A stretch of DNA of 64,000 nucleotides from contig CALFVU010000008.1 of assembly GCA_937928085.1 (NCBI GenBank), positions 124,001-188,000 on the forward strand, given 5' to 3'. Origin of the DNA: an uncultured bacterium (GTDB taxonomy: Bacteria > Spirochaetota > Leptospiria > Leptospirales > Leptonemataceae). Positions 16,505-25,311 of the stretch are shown piece by piece (within the stretch, counting starts at the first letter, position 1; every line of letters begins with the position of its first letter). Under the pieces are notes generated by a model that was not told the DNA's origin, did no database searches, and saw only the letters and a program-made list of their open reading frames with translations. Made by a program: the position numbers and the translations under genes.

Positions 16505-18601
16505 ATGAAAAAAAAATGGCTTGTTCTTATATTTTTTTTGATTTTGCTTTTTAGTATTTTAGTTTTTTTTACGAATTTTTTCATTTCTTTGCAACTCAAA
16601 AAAAAATCTTATTTAGAACAAGTTTTTATTCCCAATTTTATCAATGCAATAAAAATTAATGATCAAAATTTTAGTTTAGAATATTTTAATTATGAATATC
16701 ACATTTTTTTGGGGCTAAAAGTTAATGAGGTGATTATAAAAAATCTAAAAAATCAAGAAATTACTTGTAGAATCGAAAATATTTATATTCTATCGAATTG
16801 GATTGTCTTTTCTTATAATGATATAAAAAAAGTTGTAATTGAATCTCCAGACTGCAATTTTCAAAAAAATGATTTTTATGATTTTTTTACTAAACTCCAA
16901 ATTTATTTGTTAACAAATAAGATTGACTTAGAAATTCACGGCAAACCAAAAAGCGAACATTATGCGTTTTCTGATGAATATAAAATTTCATTAAAACCTA
17001 TACCAAAAGAAAATAAAATAAGAATTAAAGGTCTAGCTCAAAAAAGAGAAAAAATCGTCCTAAAGCTTTATGGATTTTGGAATTTAAATCAGAATTCTGA
17101 AAAAAATACAATTTATTTTGAATTTTATAATTTCCCCGTTTTGATTCAAAAATTTTTTTCAAAATTTTTTGGAGACATTCATAACGAATTTTTTTCTGAA
17201 AATAAGCTTTCTTTTTTTATTTCTGGAAAAGGTTCTGTAGCTCTTACTAAAGAAGGATATGCGTTTCATTTTATAACTAAATTTAAAGAATTTCAGATAG
17301 AATCGAACATGATTCAAGTAAGTCAATCTAAAGGAGATATGAAATTTTTATTAGTCGAAAGTTGGGACTCAAAAATTTTAAAAAAAGAAATCTATTTGCA
17401 ATCGCAGCAAATTTCCTTTTTTGCAAAATCAGATTCGTATGAAAAAGATTACAATATCGAATTTGATATAAAATTAAAAATAGAAAATGCTTTTTTTAAA
17501 ACACCCTGGAATACAAGGGGAGAGCTTAGCTTTAAAGGAAATTTATCTAAAAAAGCTGAAGATTTTACTTTTTCTTTGCTAGGAAATTTTGAGAAACTGA
17601 TTTTCATTCATATTTTTGATTTTCCCATAGTTTTTTTTCGTGAGGGAAAGATTTATACCTCTGGTAAAAATCAACTGGGATTCGAAATTAATGGAAAGTT
17701 TAGCTCTTTAAATTTTCTATTTAATGGAAATGTAGCTATAGATTTTTATAAAAGTCCAAATATTATTGTAAAATCACAATTTATAATTCCTGATGTAGAT
17801 TATCAAAATCTTTTAGAATCTTTAATTCAAATTTTTCAAAAAGTAAAACACGAAACATTAAGAGAAGATTCTATAAAATTCATAGATTTTAGTTTAACTT
17901 CAATGTATAAGTTTCAAAATTCAGAAATTTATTCTAAATATTTACGTAATATTGATTTTTTATCAGACATACAATTTAAGTTTCCAAAACAGAATCTACC
18001 CGAATTATTCGGATATTTAAAAACAAATCAAAATGGTTTTTCTTTATTGTTAGAAGGAAATGATTTGATAAAGTCAAAAAAGATTAAATTGAATTATTCT
18101 ATTGATTATTTAACAAATTTACCCTATCATTCAATATCTATTTTTTTAGATTTAATAGAACCTGAAATTTTGCTTCCGTTTTTTTGCTCTCAATGTAATT
18201 CCGTAATAAAACGAATTTTTTTTGAGTATAATTCTTTTTCTAATGGCATTTCGATTGCAGATTTATACTTAAACAATTTCAGTAATTTATATTTACAAAT
18301 AGAAAATATAAAGTTAGAAAATGATTATAGAAGAGAATTGTTAGAAAAGTTTTTGGAAACAGATTGGAGAGAAGATTTTTTTGATTTAAAAGCAAAATAT
18401 AATTCTAATGGCGCTAGTTATGATTTTATCGAAATTAAAATTCAAAACGAAAAAATCCATTTAGAAGGATATGGTAGTTATAATCTTTATGTTGGAGGAA
18501 AGTTGACATTCAACTTTATTGATAAAAAAAATCAACTATATAGAAATTTTAGTATAAAAATTAGAAGAGATGGATCATGGGTACCTTTGTATTTTTTTTA
18601 A
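16505..18601 (+). CDS. AsmA/TamB-like inner-membrane-anchored periplasmic protein
   Basis: A 698-residue protein with one N-terminal membrane helix (about 4-28) followed by a long region of alternating strands and no catalytic motif. The mix of KVNEVIIKNLKN-type strands near the start, repeated beta segments (LSFFISGKGSVALTK, GELSFKGNLSKK, QLGFEINGKFSS) and a C-terminal IHLEGYGSYNLYVGGKL repeat resembles AsmA-like proteins, which form hydrophobic grooves that carry phospholipid across the periplasm or tune outer-membrane assembly. This is a fold-level judgement. It diverges from the barrel peptidase gene with only 12 bp between start codons, and overlaps the following lipoprotein gene by 25 nt. 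Those links suggest an envelope-assembly job. Confidence 0.6.
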   Translation: MKKKWLVLIFFLILLFSILVFFTNFFISLQLKKKSYLEQVFIPNFINAIKINDQNFSLEYFNYEYHIFLGLKVNEVIIKNLKNQEITCRIENIYILSNWIVFSYNDIKKVVIESPDCNFQKNDFYDFFTKLQIYLLTNKIDLEIHGKPKSEHYAFSDEYKISLKPIPKENKIRIKGLAQKREKIVLKLYGFWNLNQNSEKNTIYFEFYNFPVLIQKFFSKFFGDIHNEFFSENKLSFFISGKGSVALTKEGYAFHFITKFKEFQIESNMIQVSQSKGDMKFLLVESWDSKILKKEIYLQSQQISFFAKSDSYEKDYNIEFDIKLKIENAFFKTPWNTRGELSFKGNLSKKAEDFTFSLLGNFEKLIFIHIFDFPIVFFREGKIYTSGKNQLGFEINGKFSSLNFLFNGNVAIDFYKSPNIIVKSQFIIPDVDYQNLLESLIQIFQKVKHETLREDSIKFIDFSLTSMYKFQNSEIYSKYLRNIDFLSDIQFKFPKQNLPELFGYLKTNQNGFSLLLEGNDLIKSKKIKLNYSIDYLTNLPYHSISIFLDLIEPEILLPFFCSQCNSVIKRIFFEYNSFSNGISIADLYLNNFSNLYLQIENIKLENDYRRELLEKFLETDWREDFFDLKAKYNSNGASYDFIEIKIQNEKIHLEGYGSYNLYVGGKLTFNFIDKKNQLYRNFSIKIRRDGSWVPLYFF

Positions 18602-18918
18602 TTTTTTTAATTTTTGGAGCTTGTAAAAAAGAAAAAATTCAAACTCCTGTTGAGGTAATAGAAAAAGAAATTTATGGAGTTTACGAAATTTATCCTTCTT
18701 ATGAAAAAATTCTCATTCAATTCGAATCACAAGAAAGTTGTAGAATTATAGTAAAAGATCAGATAAAAAATTGTATTGTAAAAACTCACAATAAAAAACT
18801 GCTTATTTATACAGAAAATTTGCCTATTGGAATTTTTTTGATCAATCAAGAAAATACTCAATATATCAAAGGACTTTGGAAGGGAGAAACAAGATTTTTA
18901 AGAAAAATAGGATACTAA
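18577..18918 (+). CDS. Small lipoprotein
   Basis: A 113-residue protein whose first 16 residues form a lipoprotein signal with lipobox IFGAC, so the mature chain would start at Cys16. The rest, about 97 residues, is a beta-rich domain with two more Cys (in SCRIIVKDQIKNC) that might form a disulfide. I do not recognise the family. The start lies inside the last 25 nt of the AsmA-like gene in another frame, so the two are almost certainly one operon and translationally linked. It may be a partner of that protein in the periplasm. Confidence 0.7.
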   Translation: MGTFVFFLIFLIFGACKKEKIQTPVEVIEKEIYGVYEIYPSYEKILIQFESQESCRIIVKDQIKNCIVKTHNKKLLIYTENLPIGIFLINQENTQYIKGLWKGETRFLRKIGY

Positions 18919-19005
18919 ATTACAATAAATAAATCATTATACTTTGTATAAAAATTTGACACAATTTCCATTCACAAAATCTTGGAAGTTTATAAAATCT
19001 TATTC

Positions 19006-19011
19006 GGGGAG
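19006..19011 (+). promoter_or_regulatory. Ribosome binding site of metK
   Basis: GGGGAG ends 5 nt before the ATG at 19017. It is one of the strongest Shine-Dalgarno sequences in the window and decides the start over the in-frame GTG at 19011, which would overlap it. Confidence 0.75.
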
Positions 19012-19016
19012 TGATT

Positions 19017-20186
19017 ATGAGTTTAAAAGATTTTATATTTACATCAGAATCTGTTTCAGAAGGACATCCGGACAAAATTTGTGATCAAATCTCTGATGCC
19101 ATATTAGATGCTTTTATACATGCCGATCCTAAAAGTAGAGTTGCATGCGAAACCCTAGTAACAACTAATTTCGTTTGTATAGCTGGAGAGGTGTCTTCCA
19201 ACGCAAATGTAGATGTAGAAAAAATAGCAAGAGATGTAATCAAACATATAGGTTATAACGATCCAGAAATAGGATTTGATTATAAAACAGCAGAAGTACT
19301 TGTAAAATTACATGCTCAGTCACCTGATATTGCTCAGGGTGTTTTAGGAGAAGGATTGCACAAAGGGGAACAAGGGGCAGGGGATCAAGGTATGATGTTT
19401 GGATTTGCTATTAACGAAACTGAGAACTTTATGCCGTTACCTATAGAACTGGCTCATAGACTTGTAAAATACTTAGCTGAGTTAAGACATAATGGTATAT
19501 TAAAAGATATTTTACCCGATTCCAAAAGTCAAGTAACTGTTGAATATCGAAATGGAAAACCTTATAGAGTAGATACAGTCGTACTTTCTACACAACATAA
19601 ACCCCATTTAGAGCATAAAGAATTGGAAGAAATGATGATTGAAGAAGTTATTAAAAAAGTTATTCCCTCTCATTATTTAATCAATACAAGATATTTAATT
19701 AATCCTACGGGTAGATTTGTTGTTGGAGGACCTCATGGAGATACAGGTTTAACGGGAAGAAAAATCATTGTCGATACTTATGGAGGGTATAGTAGACATG
19801 GTGGTGGAGCTTTTTCAGGAAAAGATCCTTCTAAAGTAGATCGAAGTGCTGCGTATATTGCCCGGTATATTGCAAAAAATATTGTGGCAGCTGGAATTGC
19901 AGAAAAGTGCGAAACTCAGCTTTCTTATGCTATTGGTTATCCGGAACCTACTTCGATTTTAATCGATACTTTTGGAACAGGAAAAATTGATGAAGAAACT
20001 ATTTCTAAGATCGTAAGAAAAGTATTTCGGTTAACTCCCCGAGGAATTGAAGAAATGTTAGATTTAAGAAGTCCGGAACGAAATTATAAAGATACTGCAT
20101 CTTATGGACATTTTGGAAGGTTAGAACCAACTTTTAGTTGGGAAAAATTAGATAAAGTAGAGGAATTAAAAGAGTATGTAAAATGA
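19017..20186 (+). CDS. metK: S-adenosylmethionine synthetase
   Basis: Makes S-adenosylmethionine from ATP and methionine in the cytoplasm. With the ATG at 19017 it has 389 residues, the usual length. Family motifs are intact: [14 protein letters not shown] at 15-28 (His17 and Asp19 in the active site), [10 protein letters not shown], and the glycine-rich [19 protein letters not shown] loop. Methyl donor supply links it to the methyltransferase at 32827 and the radical-SAM enzyme BioB in this window. The 98-bp upstream gap holds TTGACA (18956-18961) and a TATAAAAT (18991-18998) that are too far apart to be one promoter; TTCACA (18971-18976) with TAAAAT after 16 nt is an alternative. No SAM riboswitch was seen there. 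argS follows after 26 nt. Confidence 0.98.
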   Translation: MSLKDFIFTSESVSEGHPDKICDQISDAILDAFIHADPKSRVACETLVTTNFVCIAGEVSSNANVDVEKIARDVIKHIGYNDPEIGFDYKTAEVLVKLHAQSPDIAQGVLGEGLHKGEQGAGDQGMMFGFAINETENFMPLPIELAHRLVKYLAELRHNGILKDILPDSKSQVTVEYRNGKPYRVDTVVLSTQHKPHLEHKELEEMMIEEVIKKVIPSHYLINTRYLINPTGRFVVGGPHGDTGLTGRKIIVDTYGGYSRHGGGAFSGKDPSKVDRSAAYIARYIAKNIVAAGIAEKCETQLSYAIGYPEPTSILIDTFGTGKIDEETISKIVRKVFRLTPRGIEEMLDLRSPERNYKDTASYGHFGRLEPTFSWEKLDKVEELKEYVK

Positions 20187-20212
20187 TTTTTTGCTTGTAA
20201 TGTTTCACAAGT

Positions 20213-22162
20213 ATGTTTTTAAAACTTGTTGTAGAAAAATTCTTTTTCAAAGCTCTTTATCAATTTTCTAATGGGGATCGTAATAGTGAATTTTTAAAAA
20301 ATTATGCATTAAGAATAGAGCTTGCTAGAGAAGAAACTTTTGGTGATTATGCGGTTTTATCAGCAATGGATAAAACGCTAAGAAATGCTTTACAAATTTA
20401 TAACCCAAAGGAATTAGCAAAGAAATGGATACAAAATGTTCATTTTACTACCTTAGAAATTGAAGAAATACCACTCGATCAAGACCTTTTATCTTTTATC
20501 TTTAAACAAAAAAAAACTTTATCGTCTGAAGATGTTTTTGAATCCATTCAGTATGCAGATCCAGGATTTATTAATGTTTTTTTAAACAAAAACATATTAT
20601 TTTTTTTTCTACTACTTTCTATTACTAAGAATGATCAATATGGAAGAAGTCGAATACAAAATCCAAGAAATATTATCTTTGAATTTGTATCTGCAAATCC
20701 AACAGGTCCTTTAAATATAGTCTCTGCAAGAGCTGCTGCATTGGGTGATAGTTGTTGTAATCTTTTACAAGCTATTGGAGAGTCTGTATATCGTGAATAT
20801 TATGTAAACGATTATGGAAACCAAATAGATTTATTAGGTATCAGTCTTCTTCTTCGTTTTTTAGAGAAAAAACAAATACCACTTAAATTTTCCTTTAAAG
20901 AGAATGGAAAAATTATTTATCCGAAACAAATAGGAATTCCTTTTCCTTCTGAAGCATATCATGGTAATTATATTATAGAAGTTTTAGAGTTTATTTTGAA
21001 TAAAAAAACAATAGAAATATCAGATAAAAAACTCAACGATATAAAAGTTTTTTCGTTAAATACAAATCTAAAAGAAGAAGATTTAGAATTGATTCTTGAT
21101 GAAGATTTAAAAAAAATTTCTGAGGATCTGGCAAAACAAGCGGTTGATTATTTTTTAAATTTACACAGAGAAGATTTATCTCAATTTAGAGTTCAGTTTG
21201 ATAATTTTTTTAAAGAAAGTAGCCTTCATCAAAATAATAAAGTTAAAGATGTAATTTCTAAAATTCAACCTTATGTATATACTAAAGATAATAAATTATA
21301 TTTTCGAAGCACTGAATTTGGAGATAGCGAGGATCGTGTTCTTGTAAGAGATAACGGAAAACCCACATATTTTTTAGCTGATATTGCTTATCATAATTCT
21401 AAAATCGAAAGAAATTTTAATACGATTATTAACATTTGGGGACCAGATCATCATGGTTATATTCAAAGATTAAAAGGAGCTGTTGAATCCTTAGGATTTC
21501 CAAAGGAAAATTTTCAGATACTAATTGCACAGCAAGTAACTTTATTAGAGGATGGAAAGCCCATAACAATGAGCAAACGGACTGGAAAAATAATTCAAAT
21601 GAAAGAATTATTAGAAGAAATACCTATTGATGTGGCGCGATATTTTTTTATATTACGTTCTTTTGATGCCCATCTGGAGTTTGATCTTAATCAAGCTAAA
21701 GATACTTCGGATAAAAATCCTTATTATTATGTTGCTTATGCACATGCAAGAATACACTCTATTTTTAAAAAGTACTTCTTAGAAAAATCTATTTCTTCTA
21801 TAGAAGAATTTTTTACTAAGTTTGACTTTGAATTTTTTCTTAAAATTTCACAAGAGTTTGAAATTACATGCAAGGATCGAAATTTAGAAACTTACAATTT
21901 TAGAAGAAGTTTACTTTTAGACATTGCAAGATTTACGGAAGAAATTTATGAGTCTGCGATTCATTTTCAACCCCATCGTCTAGCAAATTTTTTATATAAA
22001 CTCGCGAATGATTTTGCTAAATTTTATTCGTTAAAACAAAATAAAATCATAGGAATTGAACAAAAAGAAGCTATATTTTTATTATATATATTATACGCTG
22101 TAAAAATTTGCCTTAGCAATGGATTACGATTATTAGGTGCGAATGCACCCGAACAACTGTAG
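20213..22162 (+). CDS. argS: Arginyl-tRNA synthetase with altered HIGH motif
   Basis: Charges tRNA-Arg. The 649-residue protein has an N-terminal Add1-like region, the class I catalytic domain from about 150, and a C-terminal DALR anticodon-binding domain (about 530-649). Diagnostic phrases are SANPTGPL at 160-167, REYYVNDYGNQ at 194-204, NIWGPDHHGYIQRLKG at 407-422 and MSKRTG at 453-458. The class I HIGH signature, normally HVGH after PTGPL, reads NIVS here (168-171), and the following GRGAAVGD-type segment is ARAAALGD. The rest of the active site looks normal, so I expect an active enzyme. An insertion at about 215-350 makes it longer than many ArgS. Its stop is 2 bp from the convergent gene at 22165. 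Confidence 0.95.
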   Translation: MFLKLVVEKFFFKALYQFSNGDRNSEFLKNYALRIELAREETFGDYAVLSAMDKTLRNALQIYNPKELAKKWIQNVHFTTLEIEEIPLDQDLLSFIFKQKKTLSSEDVFESIQYADPGFINVFLNKNILFFFLLLSITKNDQYGRSRIQNPRNIIFEFVSANPTGPLNIVSARAAALGDSCCNLLQAIGESVYREYYVNDYGNQIDLLGISLLLRFLEKKQIPLKFSFKENGKIIYPKQIGIPFPSEAYHGNYIIEVLEFILNKKTIEISDKKLNDIKVFSLNTNLKEEDLELILDEDLKKISEDLAKQAVDYFLNLHREDLSQFRVQFDNFFKESSLHQNNKVKDVISKIQPYVYTKDNKLYFRSTEFGDSEDRVLVRDNGKPTYFLADIAYHNSKIERNFNTIINIWGPDHHGYIQRLKGAVESLGFPKENFQILIAQQVTLLEDGKPITMSKRTGKIIQMKELLEEIPIDVARYFFILRSFDAHLEFDLNQAKDTSDKNPYYYVAYAHARIHSIFKKYFLEKSISSIEEFFTKFDFEFFLKISQEFEITCKDRNLETYNFRRSLLLDIARFTEEIYESAIHFQPHRLANFLYKLANDFAKFYSLKQNKIIGIEQKEAIFLLYILYAVKICLSNGLRLLGANAPEQL

Positions 22163-22164
22163 AT

Positions 22165-22992
22165 TTAACGATTAAAAATGTTATAAAAAAAGTCTTGTTC
22201 TTCTATACTTAAACCACGATTCGGATAAGCTTGATCAAAAAATAAAGCTGCTAAAATTTCAAATCTTTCATCATAAGGAAGTTGGTTTTCTTCCCAATAT
22301 ATATTTCTTCTTTTTATTAAATAAGCAACAGTATCATCTTCTGCAGAAAAAGAAATTTTGTGTTCATTTAATTTTCGAATCAACCAGTTCAAATCCCAAG
22401 AAATATAATCACCTAGTACTTCTAAATATGCAATCGTAGGTTCGTATTTTAATAGGGTTTCGCATAAATAAAATGCTGTTTTGTATAATTCTGGATTGCT
22501 TCTTGCATCTCTTAACGAATGATTAATTTTTTCTAATAAAGAAAATCGCTCTTTATAGGAATCAAGTATTGTTGTGGTATGTTCGGGATATTCATTTAAG
22601 ACATTTATAATATCAAAAAAAATATTTTTATTCATACAATCATTTAAGATAGGATATCTTTCTTCATAAGGTGGGTCGATCAAAGGTATATATAAAAATC
22701 TAATTTCGTTTATGAATCTTGAATCCTTTGGTACATAATACTCTATTGTTACTGGTTCAATATAATAATCATTTAGTTCTTCTTTTGGTATGGGGGGAAT
22801 GATTTCTAATGATTTTAATTTTTTTACATCATCAGTAATTACTTTTTTTCCTTCGTATTTAAATTTTGATTGTTTGATTCTTTTAATATCATCTTTTGTA
22901 GCAAGATGTTTTCTTTTACGTAAAATCTCTTCTGCTTTAAATAATTTTTCTTGTTGTAATGTTTTCTTTGGAGGATTTTGTTCTTCTTTCAT
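22165..22992 (-). CDS. Unknown cytoplasmic protein, last gene of the PP2C operon
   Basis: A 275-residue protein without signal peptide or membrane helix. The first 85 residues are basic and low in hydrophobics (many Lys, with repeats of KxLK), probably a disordered tail; the remainder is helical with phrases PPYEERYPILNDCMN and QLPYDERFEILAALFFDQAYPNRG that look like a repeated PYxERxxIL motif (about residues 110 and 240). I cannot name a family. It begins 5 nt after the stop of the membrane phosphatase gene and is probably in the same operon. Its PYEER/PYDER duplication may mark a pair of related helical domains. Confidence 0.6.
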   Translation of the reverse strand: MKEEQNPPKKTLQQEKLFKAEEILRKRKHLATKDDIKRIKQSKFKYEGKKVITDDVKKLKSLEIIPPIPKEELNDYYIEPVTIEYYVPKDSRFINEIRFLYIPLIDPPYEERYPILNDCMNKNIFFDIINVLNEYPEHTTTILDSYKERFSLLEKINHSLRDARSNPELYKTAFYLCETLLKYEPTIAYLEVLGDYISWDLNWLIRKLNEHKISFSAEDDTVAYLIKRRNIYWEENQLPYDERFEILAALFFDQAYPNRGLSIEEQDFFYNIFNR

Positions 22993-22997
22993 AATTT

Positions 22998-24383
22998 TTA
23001 TTTTTTTTGAATCAAGATTGATGAAATATCATCATTATAATTCAAATTATTAAATTTTTTTTGTATATTTCTTATCAGATTTTCTATTTTTAAATCTTCA
23101 TAGTTTTGATTAAAAAATTCTTTTAATATAATTTCAAATTTTTCTTCTGTTAATGTGTTTTCTTTTCTAAATAATTCAAAAAAACCATCTGTAAAAATAA
23201 ATAAAATATCATTTTTTTTTAAGTCAATTTCTTTATAAATAATTTTGGATTTTGGTAAAAGCATCATTCCTAAAAGTGGAGTAGGTTCTTTAAAAGAATA
23301 AATCTTATTCTCTTCTTTTCGAATTAAATATACCATATTTAAATTTCCCGTGATCTGTATTCTTCCATTAGTTTGTAATTTTATTATTGTAAAATTTGCA
23401 AAATTTTTTATACTTAACTTTTGAAGTATTTTATAGTAATGTGCATTGATTTCGAAATAAATTTCTACTATATCTTCTATATTTTTTTCTACTATTAAAT
23501 AATTGACTAAAGTATTAATTTGCATAGTTAACATTCCGGATTGTAACCCATGACCGGTTACATCAGCAAGAATAATCCAAATCGTATCGGTTTTATCAAT
23601 AATTTCCAGATAATCACCTGAAACTTTATCGAATGGTTGAATAAAGTAATCAAAATAAAATTTTTCACTTTTAGGAATTGCAGGATAAAGTTGAGATTGA
23701 ATTTCTTTTGCTAGTTCTAAATCTTTTTCCCTTGAAAGATTAATTTCTTTTAATTTGATTTCTAATTCTTCTTTAAAGTGTTCATAGATTTCTAAAAGAA
23801 ACCATAAAATTAAAGATGATAAGACATAGTTGTAAAAATAGCGAAATAAAAGTTCTTCTTGTTCAAATTGGTAAGTTTTTGTTTGATACTCTAATAATAA
23901 AAAAAATTTAAAAAAAATAGTACTTGTAGTAAAAAGTAATGATGCCCAACGATTCCATATAAAATGGATTAATACTATAAAAATTAAAAAAAAATTATAA
24001 TTAAACGGAGGAAAAGTATTTTGTTTGATTGCAGAATAAACATTGATGCCTATTCCAAAAAAAAGAGTGCTCCATAAAAAAAATTCAAAATATCGAAATC
24101 GGGTAATAAAATTATAAGCAAATGAAAATAATAAAAATATTAAAAAATAAAAAGTGATTAAAAAAAAATTATCTTTTAAATTCCATAAGAATAAAAAAGC
24201 AGAAGTAAAAAATAAAATCAAAATAAAACTAATGCCAATATAAATTCTTAATCTTTTTCTTTTTAAAGAGTTTTTTATAAAAATATGATTCTTTGGTAAG
24301 AAACCATCCAGAAAACTTCCACCAAAATCATAAAAACTTTCTCTTTTTCTTAATGCTTTTTTAATTTTTTGTTTAAAATACAT
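22998..24383 (-). CDS. Membrane-bound SpoIIE/PP2C phosphatase
   Basis: A 461-residue signalling phosphatase. After a 45-residue cytoplasmic head there are about six membrane helices (roughly 47-66, 72-92, 100-118, 130-145, 148-165 and 183-200), then a helical linker (200-235) typical of RsbU/SpoIIE receptors, and a PP2C domain with SGDY at 255-258, DVTGHG at 274-279, FTDGFFE near 413 and a NDD pair close to the C-terminus. All metal ligands are present. Membrane sensing of an unknown signal and dephosphorylation of a cytoplasmic anti-sigma antagonist is the family role; no such partner is in the window. The ATG at 24383 is chosen, 4 nt after the stop of the upstream gene. A TTG at 24401 is an alternative. 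Confidence 0.85.
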   Translation of the reverse strand: MYFKQKIKKALRKRESFYDFGGSFLDGFLPKNHIFIKNSLKRKRLRIYIGISFILILFFTSAFLFLWNLKDNFFLITFYFLIFLLFSFAYNFITRFRYFEFFLWSTLFFGIGINVYSAIKQNTFPPFNYNFFLIFIVLIHFIWNRWASLLFTTSTIFFKFFLLLEYQTKTYQFEQEELLFRYFYNYVLSSLILWFLLEIYEHFKEELEIKLKEINLSREKDLELAKEIQSQLYPAIPKSEKFYFDYFIQPFDKVSGDYLEIIDKTDTIWIILADVTGHGLQSGMLTMQINTLVNYLIVEKNIEDIVEIYFEINAHYYKILQKLSIKNFANFTIIKLQTNGRIQITGNLNMVYLIRKEENKIYSFKEPTPLLGMMLLPKSKIIYKEIDLKKNDILFIFTDGFFELFRKENTLTEEKFEIILKEFFNQNYEDLKIENLIRNIQKKFNNLNYNDDISSILIQKK

Positions 24384-24387
24384 AATA

Positions 24388-25311
24388 TTATTTGAAAGCA
24401 AATGTATCTATAAATTGTAAGATTTTATTTTCTTTTTCGCTTTTTTTATGATAAATTCGTAAATATAATACTGAACTGATATTAGAAAAGAATACCTCGT
24501 AATAATAAAAAGATTGATTTTGATGTTTGAAATTTACAAAATACGAATTTGAATTAATTTTTTCTCTTTTAAAAGAATAATGCGTTTTTGTATTATGATT
24601 CCATGAAAATTCAATATCTATTTCTTTTATAAAATTTTCGATTTTATTTCGTATCGGATTATTTTTGGTAATGTAAAAATATAGATCATAATCTGGATTT
24701 GTTAATAGAAAGATTCTTTTTTTTTCGGAATTTTCGATAAAATAAAACCATTGATTTTTTTTTGTTAGTACTATATTCCAATAATTCGCAATAGACAAAG
24801 AAAAACCAAAATAATCAGATACAATTTTAGTCTTATGATTCTCTAAAGAATATAAAAAATAGGGATCGAGTTTATGATAATCACTTTTTATCTTTGAATT
24901 TGTAATTTTTTGTAAAATTTTATGTGTTTTTATATTGATTTCTTGATTCTTTGAATGTGTAAGAGATTTATAAATAAAAAGAGCCTCTTGTAATTTTCCT
25001 AAATTCCATAAAGTGTTAGCTTCTATAAAATGTAAATAAGCTTGCTCGTCAATTGGTATAACTAAAGACCAATTATAATGGACCACGTTTTTTTTATAGG
25101 TTTCAGATTCTAAAGAAAATTCAAGCTCTTTTTTATTGATTCTGTGATCAAATTTTCGAAAATGTAGATCATAGATTGGATGCTGTAAGATAGGTTCTTC
25201 AATTTTTTTTCGAAGTATAAAAATTTCTCCTTCTATTGAATTTTGTATTTCATCAAAAATATTTTGAGCATAAACTACATTGGGAAAAAAAATACAAAGT
25301 AAAAAAATCAT
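24388..25311 (-). CDS. Unknown exported protein
   Basis: A 307-residue protein with a signal peptide (about 1-15, cleavage after VYA). The mature part is rich in aromatic residues, beta-like (KTHYSFKREKINSNSYFVNFKHQNQSFYYYEVFFSN near the end), and includes a short segment (AYLHFIEANTLWNLGKLQEALFIYKSL, about 90-117) with the spacing of a TPR motif. It is probably periplasmic. Its ATG overlaps the stop of the HEAT-repeat gene (ATGA), and the membrane phosphatase follows after 4 nt. It may therefore be the extracellular input of that phosphatase. I do not recognise a family. Confidence 0.65.
   Translation of the reverse strand: MIFLLCIFFPNVVYAQNIFDEIQNSIEGEIFILRKKIEEPILQHPIYDLHFRKFDHRINKKELEFSLESETYKKNVVHYNWSLVIPIDEQAYLHFIEANTLWNLGKLQEALFIYKSLTHSKNQEINIKTHKILQKITNSKIKSDYHKLDPYFLYSLENHKTKIVSDYFGFSLSIANYWNIVLTKKNQWFYFIENSEKKRIFLLTNPDYDLYFYITKNNPIRNKIENFIKEIDIEFSWNHNTKTHYSFKREKINSNSYFVNFKHQNQSFYYYEVFFSNISSVLYLRIYHKKSEKENKILQFIDTFAFK

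Noticed and set aside
18919..19016. Possible SAM riboswitch before metK
   Set aside because: The 98-nt leader has no paired stem set or conserved core of the known SAM riboswitches that I can see. Only a Shine-Dalgarno and weak promoter boxes are present.
20187..20212. Hairpin CTTGT/ACAAG after metK as a terminator
   Set aside because: The stem is only 5 bp with an 8-nt loop and no T run follows, so read-through into argS is more likely.
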